Of a stretch of DNA of 64,000 nucleotides, positions 48,029 through 57,090 are shown in pieces. Both the position numbers and the translations under genes were made by a program. A model generated the notes under the pieces. It was given only the letters and a program-made list of their open reading frames with translations, made no database searches and was not told the origin of the DNA. Every line of letters begins with the position of its first letter. Within the stretch, counting starts at the first letter, position 1. The stretch is from Streptomyces sp. SAI-135 (lineage in GTDB: Bacteria > Actinomycetota > Actinomycetes > Streptomycetales > Streptomycetaceae), in NCBI RefSeq assembly GCF_029893805.1, contig NZ_JARXYP010000002.1, positions 7,192,001-7,256,000 of the forward strand, in the 5' to 3' direction.

Positions 48029-48925
48029 ATGCCCCCCATTCTGGGTCAGAACCAGTACGGCAAGGCCGAGAACCGAGTCGTCAAGATCACGCGGGACGGC
48101 ACCACCCACCACATCAAGGACCTCAACGTCTCGGTGTCGCTGAGCGGCGACATGGACGAGGTCCACTACTCCGGCTCCAACGCCAACGTGCTGCCGACCG
48201 ACACCACCAAGAACACGGTGTACGCGTTCGCCAAGGAGCACGGCATCGAGTCCGCCGAGCAGTTCGGCATCCACCTCGCCCGCCACTTCGTGACCTCGCA
48301 GGAGCCGATCAGGACGGCCCGTATCCGCATCGAGGAGTACGCCTGGGAGCGGATCGAAACGGCCGGCGAGGACCGGCACTCCTTCGTCCGCCAGGGCCAG
48401 GAGACCCGGCTGACGCAGATCACCTACGACGGCTCGTCCTGGGAGGTGGTCTCCGGGCTCAAGGACCTGACCGTGATGAACTCGACCAACTCCGAGTTCT
48501 GGGGCTACGTCAAGGACAAGTACACGACCCTGCCCGAGGCGTACGACCGCATCCTGGCCACCGAGGTGTCCAGCCGCTGGCGCTTCAACTGGTCGGACGA
48601 CGAGCAGCAGACGCCCGACTGGGAGACGTCCTACGAGCAGGTCAGGAAGCACATGCTGGAGGCCTTCGCCGAGACGTACTCGCTCTCGCTCCAGCAGACC
48701 CTGTACCAGATGGGCGCCCGGATCATCGAGAACCGGACCGAGATCGACGAGGTCCGCTTCTCGCTGCCGAACAAGCACCACTTCCTCGTGGACCTGGAGC
48801 CGTTCGGGCTGAAGAACGACAACGAGGTGTACTTCGCCGCCGACCGGCCCTACGGCCTGATCGAGGCAACCGTCCTGCGGGACGGCGCCGAGCCGAGGAT
48901 CCCGGTGGACCTCACGAACCTCTAG
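48029..48925 (+). CDS. urate oxidase (uricase)
   Basis: A 298-residue cofactor-independent urate oxidase with two T-fold domains. Visible motifs: GQNQYGKAENRVVKI (catalytic Lys near residue 11), LPTDTTKNTVYAFAKEHG (Thr ~60), FVRQGQETRLTQI, LTVMNSTNSEFWGYVKDKYT, and NKHHFLVDL with the His. Length matches bacterial uricases. GGGAG precedes the ATG. A large hairpin follows the stop. Confidence 0.96.
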   Translation: MPPILGQNQYGKAENRVVKITRDGTTHHIKDLNVSVSLSGDMDEVHYSGSNANVLPTDTTKNTVYAFAKEHGIESAEQFGIHLARHFVTSQEPIRTARIRIEEYAWERIETAGEDRHSFVRQGQETRLTQITYDGSSWEVVSGLKDLTVMNSTNSEFWGYVKDKYTTLPEAYDRILATEVSSRWRFNWSDDEQQTPDWETSYEQVRKHMLEAFAETYSLSLQQTLYQMGARIIENRTEIDEVRFSLPNKHHFLVDLEPFGLKNDNEVYFAADRPYGLIEATVLRDGAEPRIPVDLTNL

Positions 48926-48942
48926 CAACTCCATCGCGGCAC

Positions 48943-48984
48943 CCGCGGCCGGGCAAGGGCTCCGGAAAGGCCCTCCGGCCGCGG
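48943..48984 (+). terminator. hairpin between uricase and deaminase genes
   Basis: Outer stem CCGCGGCCGG (48943-48952) / CCGGCCGCGG (48975-48984) encloses an inner AGGGC/GCCCT stem. It may terminate the urate operon or attenuate read-through into the deaminase gene 57 bp downstream. Confidence 0.55.
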
Positions 48985-49040
48985 CACTCAAACTCCCGGG
49001 GTCCTGCCGTGCCCTCTCCACCCAGCCCAAAGGACGAACC

Positions 49041-50417
49041 ATGGCAGCAGACCGGCGCATCGTCATCGAGAACTGTTCGATCGCGACCGTGGACGCGCAC
49101 GACACGGAGTACCCGAGCGGGTACGTCGTCATCGCCGGCAACCGCATCGAGTCGCTCGGCGCGGGCAGGGCCCCCGAGGGCCTGGAGAACGTCGACCGCC
49201 GTATCGACGCCACCGGCCACCTGGTGACCCCCGGCCTGGTAAACACCCACCACCACTACTACCAGTGGATCACCCGGGGCCTGGCCACCGACCACAACCT
49301 CTTCAACTGGCTCGTCGCGCTGTACCCGACCTGGGCGCGCATCGACGAGCAGATGGTCTACGCCGCCGCCCAGGGCTCGCTCGCGATGATGGCCCGCGGC
49401 GGCGTCACCACCGCCATGGACCACCACTACGTCTTCCCCGCCGGCTCCGGCGACCTGTCCGGCGCGATCATCCGCGCCGCCCGCGAGACGGGCGTCCGCT
49501 TCACCCTCGCCCGCGGCTCCATGGACCGCAGCGAGAAGGACGGCGGTCTGCCCCCGGACTTCGCCGTGGAGACCCTGGAGGGCGCCCTCGCCGCGACCGA
49601 GGCCACCGTCAAGGAACATCACGACTCCTCCTTCGACGCCATGACCCAGGTCGCCGTCGCCCCCTGCTCGCCCTTCTCCGTCTCCACCGAACTCCTGCGG
49701 GAGGGCGCCGCGTTGGCCCGCCGGCTCGGGGTTCGGCTGCACACCCACGGTTCGGAGACCGTCGAGGAGGAGCAGTTCTGCAAGGAACTGTTCGGCATGG
49801 GTCCCACCGACTACTTCGAGTCCACCGGCTGGCTCGGCGAGGACGTGTGGATGGCGCACTGCGTCCACATGAACGACTCCGACATCGCCGCCTTCGCCCG
49901 GACGAAGACGGGCGTGGCCCACTGTCCCTCCTCCAACGCCCGGCTCGCCGCGGGCATCGCACGGGTCCCGGACATGCTCGCGGCCGGTGTCCCGGTCGGC
50001 CTCGGCGTCGACGGCACCGCGTCCAACGAGTCCGGTGAACTCCACACCGAGCTGCGCAACGCCCTGCTCATCAACCGGCTCGGAGCGCACCGGGAAGCGG
50101 CCCTGAACGCCCGCCAGGCCCTGCGTCTGGGCACGTACGGCGGCGCCCAGGTGCTGGGCCGCGCGGCCGAGACCGGCTCCCTGGAGGCGGGCAAGCTCGC
50201 CGACCTGGTGCTGTGGAAGCTCGACACCCTCGCCCACGCCTCGATCGCCGACCCGGTCACCGCACTGGTCTTCGGCGCGGCGGCACCGGTCACGGCCTCG
50301 TTCGTGAACGGCCGTCAGATCGTCGAGAACGGACGCCTGTTGCACGTCGACGAGGACCTCATCGCCCGCTCGACGCGGGAGCAGGCGCAGCGCCTGGCCC
50401 GGATCGCCGGTCACTGA
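49041..50417 (+). CDS. 8-oxoguanine/guanine-type deaminase (amidohydrolase)
   Basis: A 458-residue metal-dependent amidohydrolase of the cytosine-deaminase-like group. Metal ligands: NTHHHYYQ (HxH ~residue 70), LHTHGSET (His ~233), AHCVHMN (~272) and the Asp in GVDGTASNES (~320). The motif set and length match 8-oxoguanine deaminases, which also act on isocytosine or related purines; a plain guanine deaminase cannot be excluded. Product urate or xanthine would feed the neighbouring uricase and the xanthine dehydrogenase. The ATG follows AAAGGACGAACC. Confidence 0.88.
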   Translation: MAADRRIVIENCSIATVDAHDTEYPSGYVVIAGNRIESLGAGRAPEGLENVDRRIDATGHLVTPGLVNTHHHYYQWITRGLATDHNLFNWLVALYPTWARIDEQMVYAAAQGSLAMMARGGVTTAMDHHYVFPAGSGDLSGAIIRAARETGVRFTLARGSMDRSEKDGGLPPDFAVETLEGALAATEATVKEHHDSSFDAMTQVAVAPCSPFSVSTELLREGAALARRLGVRLHTHGSETVEEEQFCKELFGMGPTDYFESTGWLGEDVWMAHCVHMNDSDIAAFARTKTGVAHCPSSNARLAAGIARVPDMLAAGVPVGLGVDGTASNESGELHTELRNALLINRLGAHREAALNARQALRLGTYGGAQVLGRAAETGSLEAGKLADLVLWKLDTLAHASIADPVTALVFGAAAPVTASFVNGRQIVENGRLLHVDEDLIARSTREQAQRLARIAGH

Positions 50418-50439
50418 GTCCCGTACGGCATCGATCTCC

Positions 50440-50534
50440 GGCCGGGAGGGACGGCTCCCGGCCGGCAGCCGTGGACGCCCCGTGGTGTCCACGGCGGCCG
50501 TGCCCGGGGCGCGTGTCGGACGCACGCGCCCCGG
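50440..50534 (+). other. three consecutive hairpins upstream of the purine permease
   Basis: Perfect stems pair 50440-50448 with 50455-50463 (GGCCGGGAG), 50469-50476 with 50487-50494 (CCGTGGAC) and 50504-50515 with 50523-50534 (CCGGGGCGCGTG). The first probably terminates the deaminase transcript. The others could form a structured permease leader. No known riboswitch consensus is recognised. The rest of the 211-bp gap holds no gene. Confidence 0.55.
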
Positions 50535-50628
50535 AACGGTCCCCGTCACACGGTCCCCGCACGGCCGCGCACCACCTCCCTGAAACCCACGTCAGTGCCG
50601 ACGTGCAACCGCCCGGAGGCGAGCCGCA

Positions 50629-51993
50629 GTGTCAGTCCACCCCGTCGACGAAAAGCTCCCCGCCCTCAAGATGGCGACCACCGGCCTCCAGCACGTGGCC
50701 GCCATGTACGCCGGAGTCGTCGCCCCGCCCCTGATCGTCGGCGCGGCCATCGGCCTCTCCGCCACCGACCTCACCTTCCTCACCGGCGCCTGCCTGTTCA
50801 CCGCGGGCCTCGCCACCTTCCTCCAGACGCTCGGCATCTGGCGGATCGGCGCCCGGCTGCCCTTCGTCAACGGCGTCACCTTCGCCGGAGTCGCCCCCAT
50901 GACGGCGATCGTCGCCTCCACCGACGACAGGTCCGAGGCCCTGCCGGTCATCTTCGGCGCGGTGATCGTCGCCGGACTCCTCGGCTTCCTCGCCGCCCCC
51001 TTCTTCAGCAAGGCGATCCGCTTCTTCCCGCCCGTGGTCACCGGGACCGTCATCACCCTGATAGGAGTGTCCCTCCTGCCGGTCGCCTTCGGCTGGGCAC
51101 AGGGGCCCGACCCGGCCGCGAAGGACTACGGTTCGACGACGAACCTGGGCCTGGCGGCGGCCACGCTGACGATCGTGCTCGTCCTACGACGTTTCACCCG
51201 AGGCTTCGTCAAGCAGATCGCCGTGCTCCTCGGTCTGGTGGCCGGCACGCTCCTCGCGATCCCCTTCGGCGCCACGGACTTCGCACCCGTCACCGACGCG
51301 GCCGTCGTCGGCTTTCCCACCCCGTTCCACTTCGGCGCCCCGCGGTTCCAGATCGCCGCGATCGTGTCGATGTGCGTGGTGATGGTGGTCTCGATGACCG
51401 AATCGACCGCGGACATGCTGGCGTTGGGCGAGATCGTCGAACGTCCCGCCGACGAGCGGACCATCGCGGCGGGCCTGCGCGCCGACACCCTCGGCTCCGC
51501 GATCAGTCCCCTCTTCAACGGCTTCATGTGCAGCGCCTTCGCCCAGAACATCGGCCTGGTGGCCATGACGAGGATCCGCAGCCGCTACGTCGTCGCCACC
51601 GGCGGTGCCTTCCTGGTGCTGATGGGGCTGTGCCCGATGGCCGCCTCGCTCATCGCCGTCGTACCGCGCCCGGTGCTCGGCGGCGCCGGAGTGGTCCTGT
51701 TCGGCTCGGTGGCCGCCAGCGGCATCCAGACCCTGGTCAAGGCGGGCCTGGAGAAGGACAACAACGTCCTGATCGTCGCCGTCTCGCTGGCCGTCGGGAT
51801 CATCCCGATCACGGCGCCGGAGTTCTACCACGCCTTCCCGGAGACCGCGAGGATCGTCCTGGACTCGGGGATCTCGACCGGCTGTGTGGCCGCGGTGGCG
51901 CTGAACCTGGTCTTCAACCACCTGGGCCGGAACCCGGACGCCCAGGACGTCACCCACCCCATGGAGGCCGTCCCCGCTCAGCCGATCTCGTAA
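50629..51993 (+). CDS. NCS2 xanthine/urate permease
   Basis: A 454-residue nucleobase-ascorbate transporter-type permease. The QH motif GLQHVAAMYAG lies near residue 18. Twelve or so transmembrane segments follow, with the family signature TESTADMLALGEIVERPADE near residue 265. It belongs to the xanthine/uric-acid branch (PucJ/PucK, UacT), unlike the AzgA-type permease near xdhC. GTG 50629 is chosen because GGAGG lies upstream. The last 16 bp overlap the 3' end of the convergent chitosanase gene. Confidence 0.92.
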   Translation: MSVHPVDEKLPALKMATTGLQHVAAMYAGVVAPPLIVGAAIGLSATDLTFLTGACLFTAGLATFLQTLGIWRIGARLPFVNGVTFAGVAPMTAIVASTDDRSEALPVIFGAVIVAGLLGFLAAPFFSKAIRFFPPVVTGTVITLIGVSLLPVAFGWAQGPDPAAKDYGSTTNLGLAAATLTIVLVLRRFTRGFVKQIAVLLGLVAGTLLAIPFGATDFAPVTDAAVVGFPTPFHFGAPRFQIAAIVSMCVVMVVSMTESTADMLALGEIVERPADERTIAAGLRADTLGSAISPLFNGFMCSAFAQNIGLVAMTRIRSRYVVATGGAFLVLMGLCPMAASLIAVVPRPVLGGAGVVLFGSVAASGIQTLVKAGLEKDNNVLIVAVSLAVGIIPITAPEFYHAFPETARIVLDSGISTGCVAAVALNLVFNHLGRNPDAQDVTHPMEAVPAQPIS

Positions 51994-52787
51994 CCGTCCC
52001 CGTACACCTTCCACTTGAGCGGAGTGTCCAGGTCGAGATTGCCCGCGGTGAGGAACAGCCGCTGGGCGGTCTCGACCCGGCTCACGTCACTGTGCGCGGC
52101 CTCCTGCTTCATCGCCCGCACCCGGGCGTCCAGGAAGGCGTGCAGATACGCCGTCTGGTCGCCGCCGTCCGCGGGGGTGTGCGCGTCCTTGCGGGCCCGG
52201 TCGCGGATGGCGCCGAAGCTCAGGGCCTCCTCGCCGGGACCGTGCATGACCATCGCGTCGAAGTAGACGAACTGGCCGAGGGTGCCGAGGCCGTCCTTCT
52301 TGGCGCGCGCGACCGCCGGGTCGAAGTAGCCGCGGTCCCGCTCGTCCCGCTGCGCGGTGCGGAACTGCGCGGTCTTCGCCGCCTCCCGCCAGGCCGCGGG
52401 GAAGTCCGGGTCCAGCCCGTCGTGCGAGTCGGTGCCGTCCACCGCGCGCAGCGCGGGCAGATAGCGGGCCAGCGGATTGCCGGGGACCCGTTCCGTGTAG
52501 AGCTCGACCAGCGCCAGCATGTCACTGGTACCGGAGCAGAAACCGATGATGCCGGCGGTGTAGCCGCGGCCGTCGCCGATGTCCTCGATGTACGCGTACT
52601 GCGCCTCCCAGTCCAGCGAGGAGTTCTCCGCACTGGACACCAGGCGCATCGCGAGGTCCTTCTTGACCGGGTCGTCCAGCCCGGTCGGACCCGCGGCCTC
52701 GGCGGCGGGCCACCGGGAGCTCAGCACTCCGGCTCCGAGGGCGGCGAGCAGGGTGCGGCGGGCGGCCGCTCCGGACAGGAAAGCCAC
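51978..52787 (-). CDS. secreted GH46 chitosanase
   Basis: A 269-residue preprotein. The N-terminus carries a twin-arginine signal (AARRTLLAALGAG), as in the Tat-exported S. coelicolor CsnA. The mature GH46 domain has catalytic Glu in LVSSAENSSLDWEAQY and catalytic Asp in YIEDIGDGRGYTAGI. It cleaves chitosan in endo fashion. The GTG start is preceded by GGGAG. It is convergent with the purine permease and 97 bp downstream of the AraC-type gene end. Confidence 0.93.
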   Translation of the reverse strand: MAFLSGAAARRTLLAALGAGVLSSRWPAAEAAGPTGLDDPVKKDLAMRLVSSAENSSLDWEAQYAYIEDIGDGRGYTAGIIGFCSGTSDMLALVELYTERVPGNPLARYLPALRAVDGTDSHDGLDPDFPAAWREAAKTAQFRTAQRDERDRGYFDPAVARAKKDGLGTLGQFVYFDAMVMHGPGEEALSFGAIRDRARKDAHTPADGGDQTAYLHAFLDARVRAMKQEAAHSDVSRVETAQRLFLTAGNLDLDTPLKWKVYGDGYEIG

Positions 52788-52884
52788 GTCGTCTCCCTGC
52801 GGGGCGCTGTGCAGGTGGGTTGAGTGTCGCGCGCCGGCCCGGGAGTGCCGTGAGGGGCCGGTGGCGGATCACTGTGAGGCCGGT

Positions 52885-53673
52885 TCACAGGCTGTCGATC
52901 ACCTGGCAGGCCCCCGGAGCGGGAAGCCGGCCGGAGAAGTAGGAGCGCGGCGGCACACCCATCAGGGTGCGGAAGTCGGACGTCATGTGGGACTGGTCGT
53001 AGTAGCCGGTCTCGGCGGCCAGTTCGGCCGGGGCGAGACCGGTCGCCCGGGAGAGCACGGCGCGGACGCGGTCGATGCGGGCGTAGTGCTTGGGGGAGAG
53101 CCCGACCCCCTCGCTGAACAGGTTGCGCAACTGCCGCTCGCTGACAGCGAGTTCACGAGCCACGTCGCGGACATGGCCGGGTGTGCGGCCCGAGCGGACG
53201 GACAGGGCGGCGACCGCGGCCCGCAGGAGTTCGGCGCGTGCCCCCTCGGCAGCGGTGGGCAGCCGGTCCGGGAGGACCTCCGTGAGCCGGGCGGCGACCT
53301 CTTCGGGCTCCAGACAAGCGAGTTCGCGCGCCAGCCGCCGCGCGGCAGGGCTCGGCAGCGCCTCCAGCGGCACGATCCGTCCGACGAGGTCGATGGCGGG
53401 GACGCCCAGCAGCGGGCGGGTCGTGCCGGGCGCGAGCCGCACCTCCACGCAGGACACGTCCCTCTTGCCCTCGTGGTAGGTGGCCCGCACCCGGGGCCCC
53501 GAGACCAGCAGGGCCGTCCGGCCCCGCGCCTCGCTGCGGACGATCACCTTGGTGCTGGGGTCCGGCAGCCGGACGAACGGTCTCCCGGGATCCGCCGCCA
53601 CGGCCAGGACCCCGGTCCCGGCGATCCACGGACCCGGAGCGTCGGGGGCCCGCTCGGAAACGGAGTTGGTCAC
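52885..53673 (-). CDS. AraC-family transcriptional regulator
   Basis: About 262 residues from GTG 53673. The N-terminal half is a cupin-like sensing region (STKVIVRSEARGRTALLVSG). The C-terminal AraC pair of helix-turn-helices is DVARELAVSERQLRNLFSE and TGLAPAELAAETGYYDQSHM. Longer frames upstream run antisense through the NmrA-like gene and are not credible. It is divergent from that gene with a 96-bp intergenic region, so it probably controls it. Confidence 0.88.
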   Translation of the reverse strand: MTNSVSERAPDAPGPWIAGTGVLAVAADPGRPFVRLPDPSTKVIVRSEARGRTALLVSGPRVRATYHEGKRDVSCVEVRLAPGTTRPLLGVPAIDLVGRIVPLEALPSPAARRLARELACLEPEEVAARLTEVLPDRLPTAAEGARAELLRAAVAALSVRSGRTPGHVRDVARELAVSERQLRNLFSEGVGLSPKHYARIDRVRAVLSRATGLAPAELAAETGYYDQSHMTSDFRTLMGVPPRSYFSGRLPAPGACQVIDSL

Positions 53674-53769
53674 ACGTCCACCGTAAGCGCGGGAACAGGG
53701 GGTTCGGGGACACGAAACGTGCCGGAATTTCCTATCGGCCCCGGCGGTGCGGCGCCCACCGTGGTGGTC

Positions 53770-54642
53770 ATGATCCTTGTCACGGGTGCCACGGGCACCA
53801 TCGGAAGTGATGTCGTACGACGCCTCGTGGCGCGCGGCGAGAAGGTGCGCGCGCTCACCCGGGACCCGGGCAGGGCCCAGGTGCCGCCCGGGGTGGAGGC
53901 CGCCCGGGGGCACCACCGCGACCTGGACTCCGTGGCCTCGGCCATGACGGGCGCCGACACCGCCTTCCTCGTGGGCGTCTTCGGACCGGAGGACGCCGAC
54001 AGCGACCGAGGGATGGTGGAGGCGGCCCGGGCGGCGGGGGTGCGGCGCGTGGTGAAGCTGTCCGCGATCAGCGCGGGGGACCCCAGGACGGGCCTGGGCG
54101 GGATCGCGCACGGCCACGGCGAGGAGGCGGTCCGGGAGAGCGGCCTGGAGTGGGTGCTGCTGCGGCCGTCGGCCTTCGCGTCCAACACGCTGAGCTGGGC
54201 GGGGCCGCTCCGCTCGGGTGAGCCGGTGCCGAACATGCTGGGCTCGGGCCGGCAGGGGGTCGTGGATCCGCGGGACGTCGCCGAGACCGCGGTCGCGGCG
54301 CTGGTCGGACCGGGGCACGCGGGGCGGACGTACACCCTGACCGGCCCCGAGACGCTCAGCCCCCAGGAGCAGGCGGCCACGCTCGGCGAGGTGCTCGGCC
54401 GCCGGGTGGAACTGCGTGACCTGACCCCCGCCCAGACGCGTGAACTGCTGGTCGCGTCCGGCTGGAGCGAGGAGTCGGCACAGGGGATGCTGCGGAGCGT
54501 CCGTTTCGTGGCCGAGGGCGGCAACGCGGTGGTCACCGGGGACGTGGCCGAGGTGCTGGGGCGTCCGGCGCGGACGTACCGGGAGTGGGCGCGGGACCAC
54601 GCGGGGGCGTTCGGCGGACCTCGCTCCTCGGGGGAAGGGTGA
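53770..54642 (+). CDS. NmrA-like NAD(P)-binding oxidoreductase
   Basis: A 290-residue atypical SDR/NmrA-family protein with an N-terminal ILVTGATGTIGSDVVRRL dinucleotide-binding motif, LTRDPGRA NADP-type loop, and WVLLRPSAFASN. The classical Tyr-Lys pair is not evident, which fits the NmrA/azoreductase-like (NAD(P)H-binding) group, often redox sensors. It is divergent from an AraC regulator. Confidence 0.87.
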   Translation: MILVTGATGTIGSDVVRRLVARGEKVRALTRDPGRAQVPPGVEAARGHHRDLDSVASAMTGADTAFLVGVFGPEDADSDRGMVEAARAAGVRRVVKLSAISAGDPRTGLGGIAHGHGEEAVRESGLEWVLLRPSAFASNTLSWAGPLRSGEPVPNMLGSGRQGVVDPRDVAETAVAALVGPGHAGRTYTLTGPETLSPQEQAATLGEVLGRRVELRDLTPAQTRELLVASGWSEESAQGMLRSVRFVAEGGNAVVTGDVAEVLGRPARTYREWARDHAGAFGGPRSSGEG

Positions 54643-54652
54643 CCGCACCCAC

Positions 54653-54675
54653 TCAGGGGCGCGGGGAACTGCGCG
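54653..54675. repeat. dispersed repeat copy
   Basis: CAGGGGCGCGGGGAACTGCG is identical over its core to the repeats at 40631-40800, and here follows the NmrA-like gene. The following ~110 bp to the thioesterase stop hold no gene. Confidence 0.85.
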
Positions 54676-54786
54676 ACCAGCCACGACGCGCCCGCGCCGG
54701 CTGGACCGCAGGACGGGGCACAACCGCAGCCCCGCAGCCTCCGCACCAGCCCGCCGTAGCAGCCCCACCGCGGCCAGTGGCCTGGG

Positions 54787-55203
54787 CTAGAGCAGGCTCG
54801 GGTCCGTGGCCAGCGCCTTGAACACCCCGCCCGCGTCCGCGACCAGGCGCCGCTCCTTGAGGTCCATCAGCCCGCCGACCGCGGTGATCTCGGCGGCCAC
54901 GGTGCCGTCCTTCTTGCGGATCGTCTGCTGTATCCGGAACGTCTTGCCCTCGCCCCACTCGAACGCGCAGCTCACCTCGACCTCGTCGCCCGCCAGCAGC
55001 TCGCGCCGGTAGCGGATGGTGGTCTCCAGGGCCACCGGTCCCACCCCGCTGCCGATGAGCGCGGCCTGGGTGATCCCGGCGGCCCTGAGCAGCGACCAGC
55101 GGGCGTGCTCCGCGTAGTTGAGGTACACGCTCTGGTTGAGGTGGCCCTGTACGTCCGTCTCGTACCCGCGGACGGTCACCGGCACGGAAAACGGCTCGCT
55201 CAC
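54787..55203 (-). CDS. hotdog-fold acyl-CoA thioesterase
   Basis: A 138-residue single hotdog domain of the 4-hydroxybenzoyl-CoA thioesterase type, with active-site segment ETDVQGHLNQSVYLNYAEHA (Asp and the HxN region near residue 15). It hydrolyses acyl-CoAs; the specific substrate cannot be told. It is the downstream neighbour of the 55259-55885 gene on the same strand (55 bp). Confidence 0.88.
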   Translation of the reverse strand: MSEPFSVPVTVRGYETDVQGHLNQSVYLNYAEHARWSLLRAAGITQAALIGSGVGPVALETTIRYRRELLAGDEVEVSCAFEWGEGKTFRIQQTIRKKDGTVAAEITAVGGLMDLKERRLVADAGGVFKALATDPSLL

Positions 55204-55258
55204 GTCAATCCCCTCTCACACCACGGCAGTTGCTGCACCCGATCCTGACATGTGGCCC

Positions 55259-55885
55259 CTACACCCGGCGCGGCGAGGCCAGCAGGTAGCGGCTCCTGGT
55301 GCGCGGCTGCGTGTACTCGCCGGCCTGCCAGCCGGCCCGCTCCAGGGTGCTCGCGCAGGCCCGCAGCGCCTCACCGTCCGGGGCGTGCACGGCCACGGCC
55401 TCGGGCTGCGGGGTCGCGCGCACCCGGTAGCCGGGCGAGCCGCCCGCCTCCGGAGCGTGCCCGGCCGCCTCCAGCGCCAGCGCGGCCGCCTGCACCAGAT
55501 GGGCGCGCTCCCAGCCGCAGGGCCGGTCCGTCGCCCCGTCGGGGTTGGTCATCCGGCGCAGCTCCAGCAGTCCCTGCCAGGCGCTGTGCACCTCACGCGT
55601 GCGGGCCGGACCGGTGTCCACGGCTTCCGGCGTGCCGCCGACGTACGCGGCGAACACACCGCTGGGCGGGTCGTCGACGGGCCGCTCGGGCGCCTTCTCG
55701 GCCGTCTCCCGTACACGGTGCCCGGCCGGTGTCAGGAAGTGGTCGTGCGGCGGGCGGGGATGCCGGAAGGCCAGGCCGCGCTTCACCAGTGCGTCCAGCT
55801 GGGCGTCGGTGCCCTTGATCCGCCCGGTGACGGGATCGGCGGCGTCGATGACACGCCGCTGCGCGGCGGTGGGCGGTCGCGTCAC
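55259..55885 (-). CDS. conserved hypothetical protein
   Basis: A 208-residue soluble protein (GTG 55885, preceded by AAGGAG). The N-terminal ~60 residues look like a winged-helix segment (AQRRVIDAADPVTGRIKGTD, then ALVKRGLAFRHPRPPHDHFLT). The C-terminal half (residues ~120-205) has alternating strands and helices without recognised motif. I do not recognise a family with a known role. Confidence 0.65.
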   Translation of the reverse strand: MTRPPTAAQRRVIDAADPVTGRIKGTDAQLDALVKRGLAFRHPRPPHDHFLTPAGHRVRETAEKAPERPVDDPPSGVFAAYVGGTPEAVDTGPARTREVHSAWQGLLELRRMTNPDGATDRPCGWERAHLVQAAALALEAAGHAPEAGGSPGYRVRATPQPEAVAVHAPDGEALRACASTLERAGWQAGEYTQPRTRSRYLLASPRRV

Positions 55886-55954
55886 GGCGTGCTCCTTCCT
55901 CGGGAGGGGGCCGTACGACGGGCCGCACGGATCACCGCCCCTCCGCTTCGAAGG

Positions 55955-56554
55955 CTACGACGGGGGTCTGACATTCCACCCGGCGATCACCGGCCGCCCG
56001 TGCTCGGTCCCCAGCCGGCACAGCGTCCCGGTGGCCAGCTGGAACAGCGCCCCGGCCGACGCGGGCAACCCGAGCCGACGGGCGGTGAGCACCCGCAGGA
56101 AGTGACCGTGCGCCACCAGCACCACGCATCCCTCGGTGTTCGCGTGCGCCGCGTCCACCTCGGCCAGCACGCGGTCGGCCCGCTCGCCGACCTGCTCTGG
56201 GCTCTCCCCGGGGTGGTCGGGCGGTCCGGGGGGCACCCCGTCCGTGAACAGGAACCAGTCGGGACGCTCCCGCTGGATCTCGACGGTGGTGACGCCCTCG
56301 TAGCCGCCGTAGTCCCACTCGCGCAGGTCGACGTCGACCCGCAGGTCGTGCAGCCCGATCAGTTCCGCGGTCTCCCTGGCCCGCTGGAGGGGGCTGACGA
56401 AGGCGGCGCCGATGCGGTGGGAGCGGATCAGCGGCACCAGACGGCGCGCCTCCTCCCGGCCGCGCTCGGTCAGCGGCACGTCCGTCCGTCCCGTGTGCCG
56501 TCCCGACCGCGACCACTCGGTCTCGCCGTGCCGCACCAGAAAGAGATCACCCAC
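55955..56554 (-). CDS. histidine phosphatase (phosphoglycerate mutase-like)
   Basis: About 199 residues from GTG 56554. The catalytic LFLVRHGETEWS (RHG) is near the start, SPLQRARETAELIG is a phosphate-binding segment, and VLVAHGHFLRVL provides the second His. It resembles broad-specificity acid phosphatases of the branch 1 family. The frame extends upstream to 56593, but a ribosome-site-like GGGAAGGGCGG favours 56554. Confidence 0.88.
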   Translation of the reverse strand: MGDLFLVRHGETEWSRSGRHTGRTDVPLTERGREEARRLVPLIRSHRIGAAFVSPLQRARETAELIGLHDLRVDVDLREWDYGGYEGVTTVEIQRERPDWFLFTDGVPPGPPDHPGESPEQVGERADRVLAEVDAAHANTEGCVVLVAHGHFLRVLTARRLGLPASAGALFQLATGTLCRLGTEHGRPVIAGWNVRPPS

Positions 56555-56659
56555 GCGCCCGCCCTTCCCGCTCGCCTTCCAGCACGGTCCCACAGGGCCC
56601 CGGCGCCGCGCAGGACGGACTGGGCCGGACGGCCGGGAGGCGGCCCGTCGGCCCGCCCC

Positions 56660-57052
56660 TCAGACCCCCGGCAGCCCCTGCACCGACTGCGCGAGCTGCC
56701 CCACCGCCACGACCAGCGGTGTCACCGGCTGTACGAACTCGTTCAGGCGGTCGAGGGCGCGGCGCAGGACCGTGGGGTGGGGTTCGGGCTCGTCGAGTTC
56801 CTCGCGGAGCCGGCGCAGCTCCCTGGTGGTGGCGTCGGGGTCCGCGAGCAGGGCCCGGTGCTCCTCCAGCAACCGCTCGACGTACGCGAGCAGTTCGGCC
56901 GTGCGCTCGGCGTCCTGGGGCTGGAAGGAGACCGAGCCGGAGAAGGCCTGGGCGCGGTGCCCCACGGCCTGGTTGCCCACGTGGTGGGTGCCGCCGCTGA
57001 TCATGACGCCGTTGTTGACCGGAGGGTCCTGGCGGCTGTCGTCGTTGCCCAT
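56660..57052 (-). CDS. coiled-coil protein with GGT..GNQA.G motif, unknown
   Basis: A 130-residue protein. The N-terminal ~35 residues (NNGVMISGGTHHVGNQAVGH) match the C-terminal tail of the upstream membrane protein (IQQGGTSIIGNQAIGTGA). A long amphipathic helix follows (AERTAELLAYVERLLEEHRA, then RELRRLREELDE). The C-terminal LNEFVQPVTPLVVAVGQLAQ is hydrophobic. It lies 38 bp after the membrane protein gene and is probably cotranscribed. I know no function. The shared motif suggests a common interaction or assembly segment. Confidence 0.6.
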   Translation of the reverse strand: MGNDDSRQDPPVNNGVMISGGTHHVGNQAVGHRAQAFSGSVSFQPQDAERTAELLAYVERLLEEHRALLADPDATTRELRRLREELDEPEPHPTVLRRALDRLNEFVQPVTPLVVAVGQLAQSVQGLPGV

Positions 57053-57090
57053 GATGAGGATCTCCTGCTCGCAAGAACGGACGGCCCGGC

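Noticed and set aside
53674..54768. Upstream extension of the AraC regulator to 54768
   Set aside because: Runs antisense through the NmrA-like gene and has no AraC-family similarity; GTG 53673 gives normal length.
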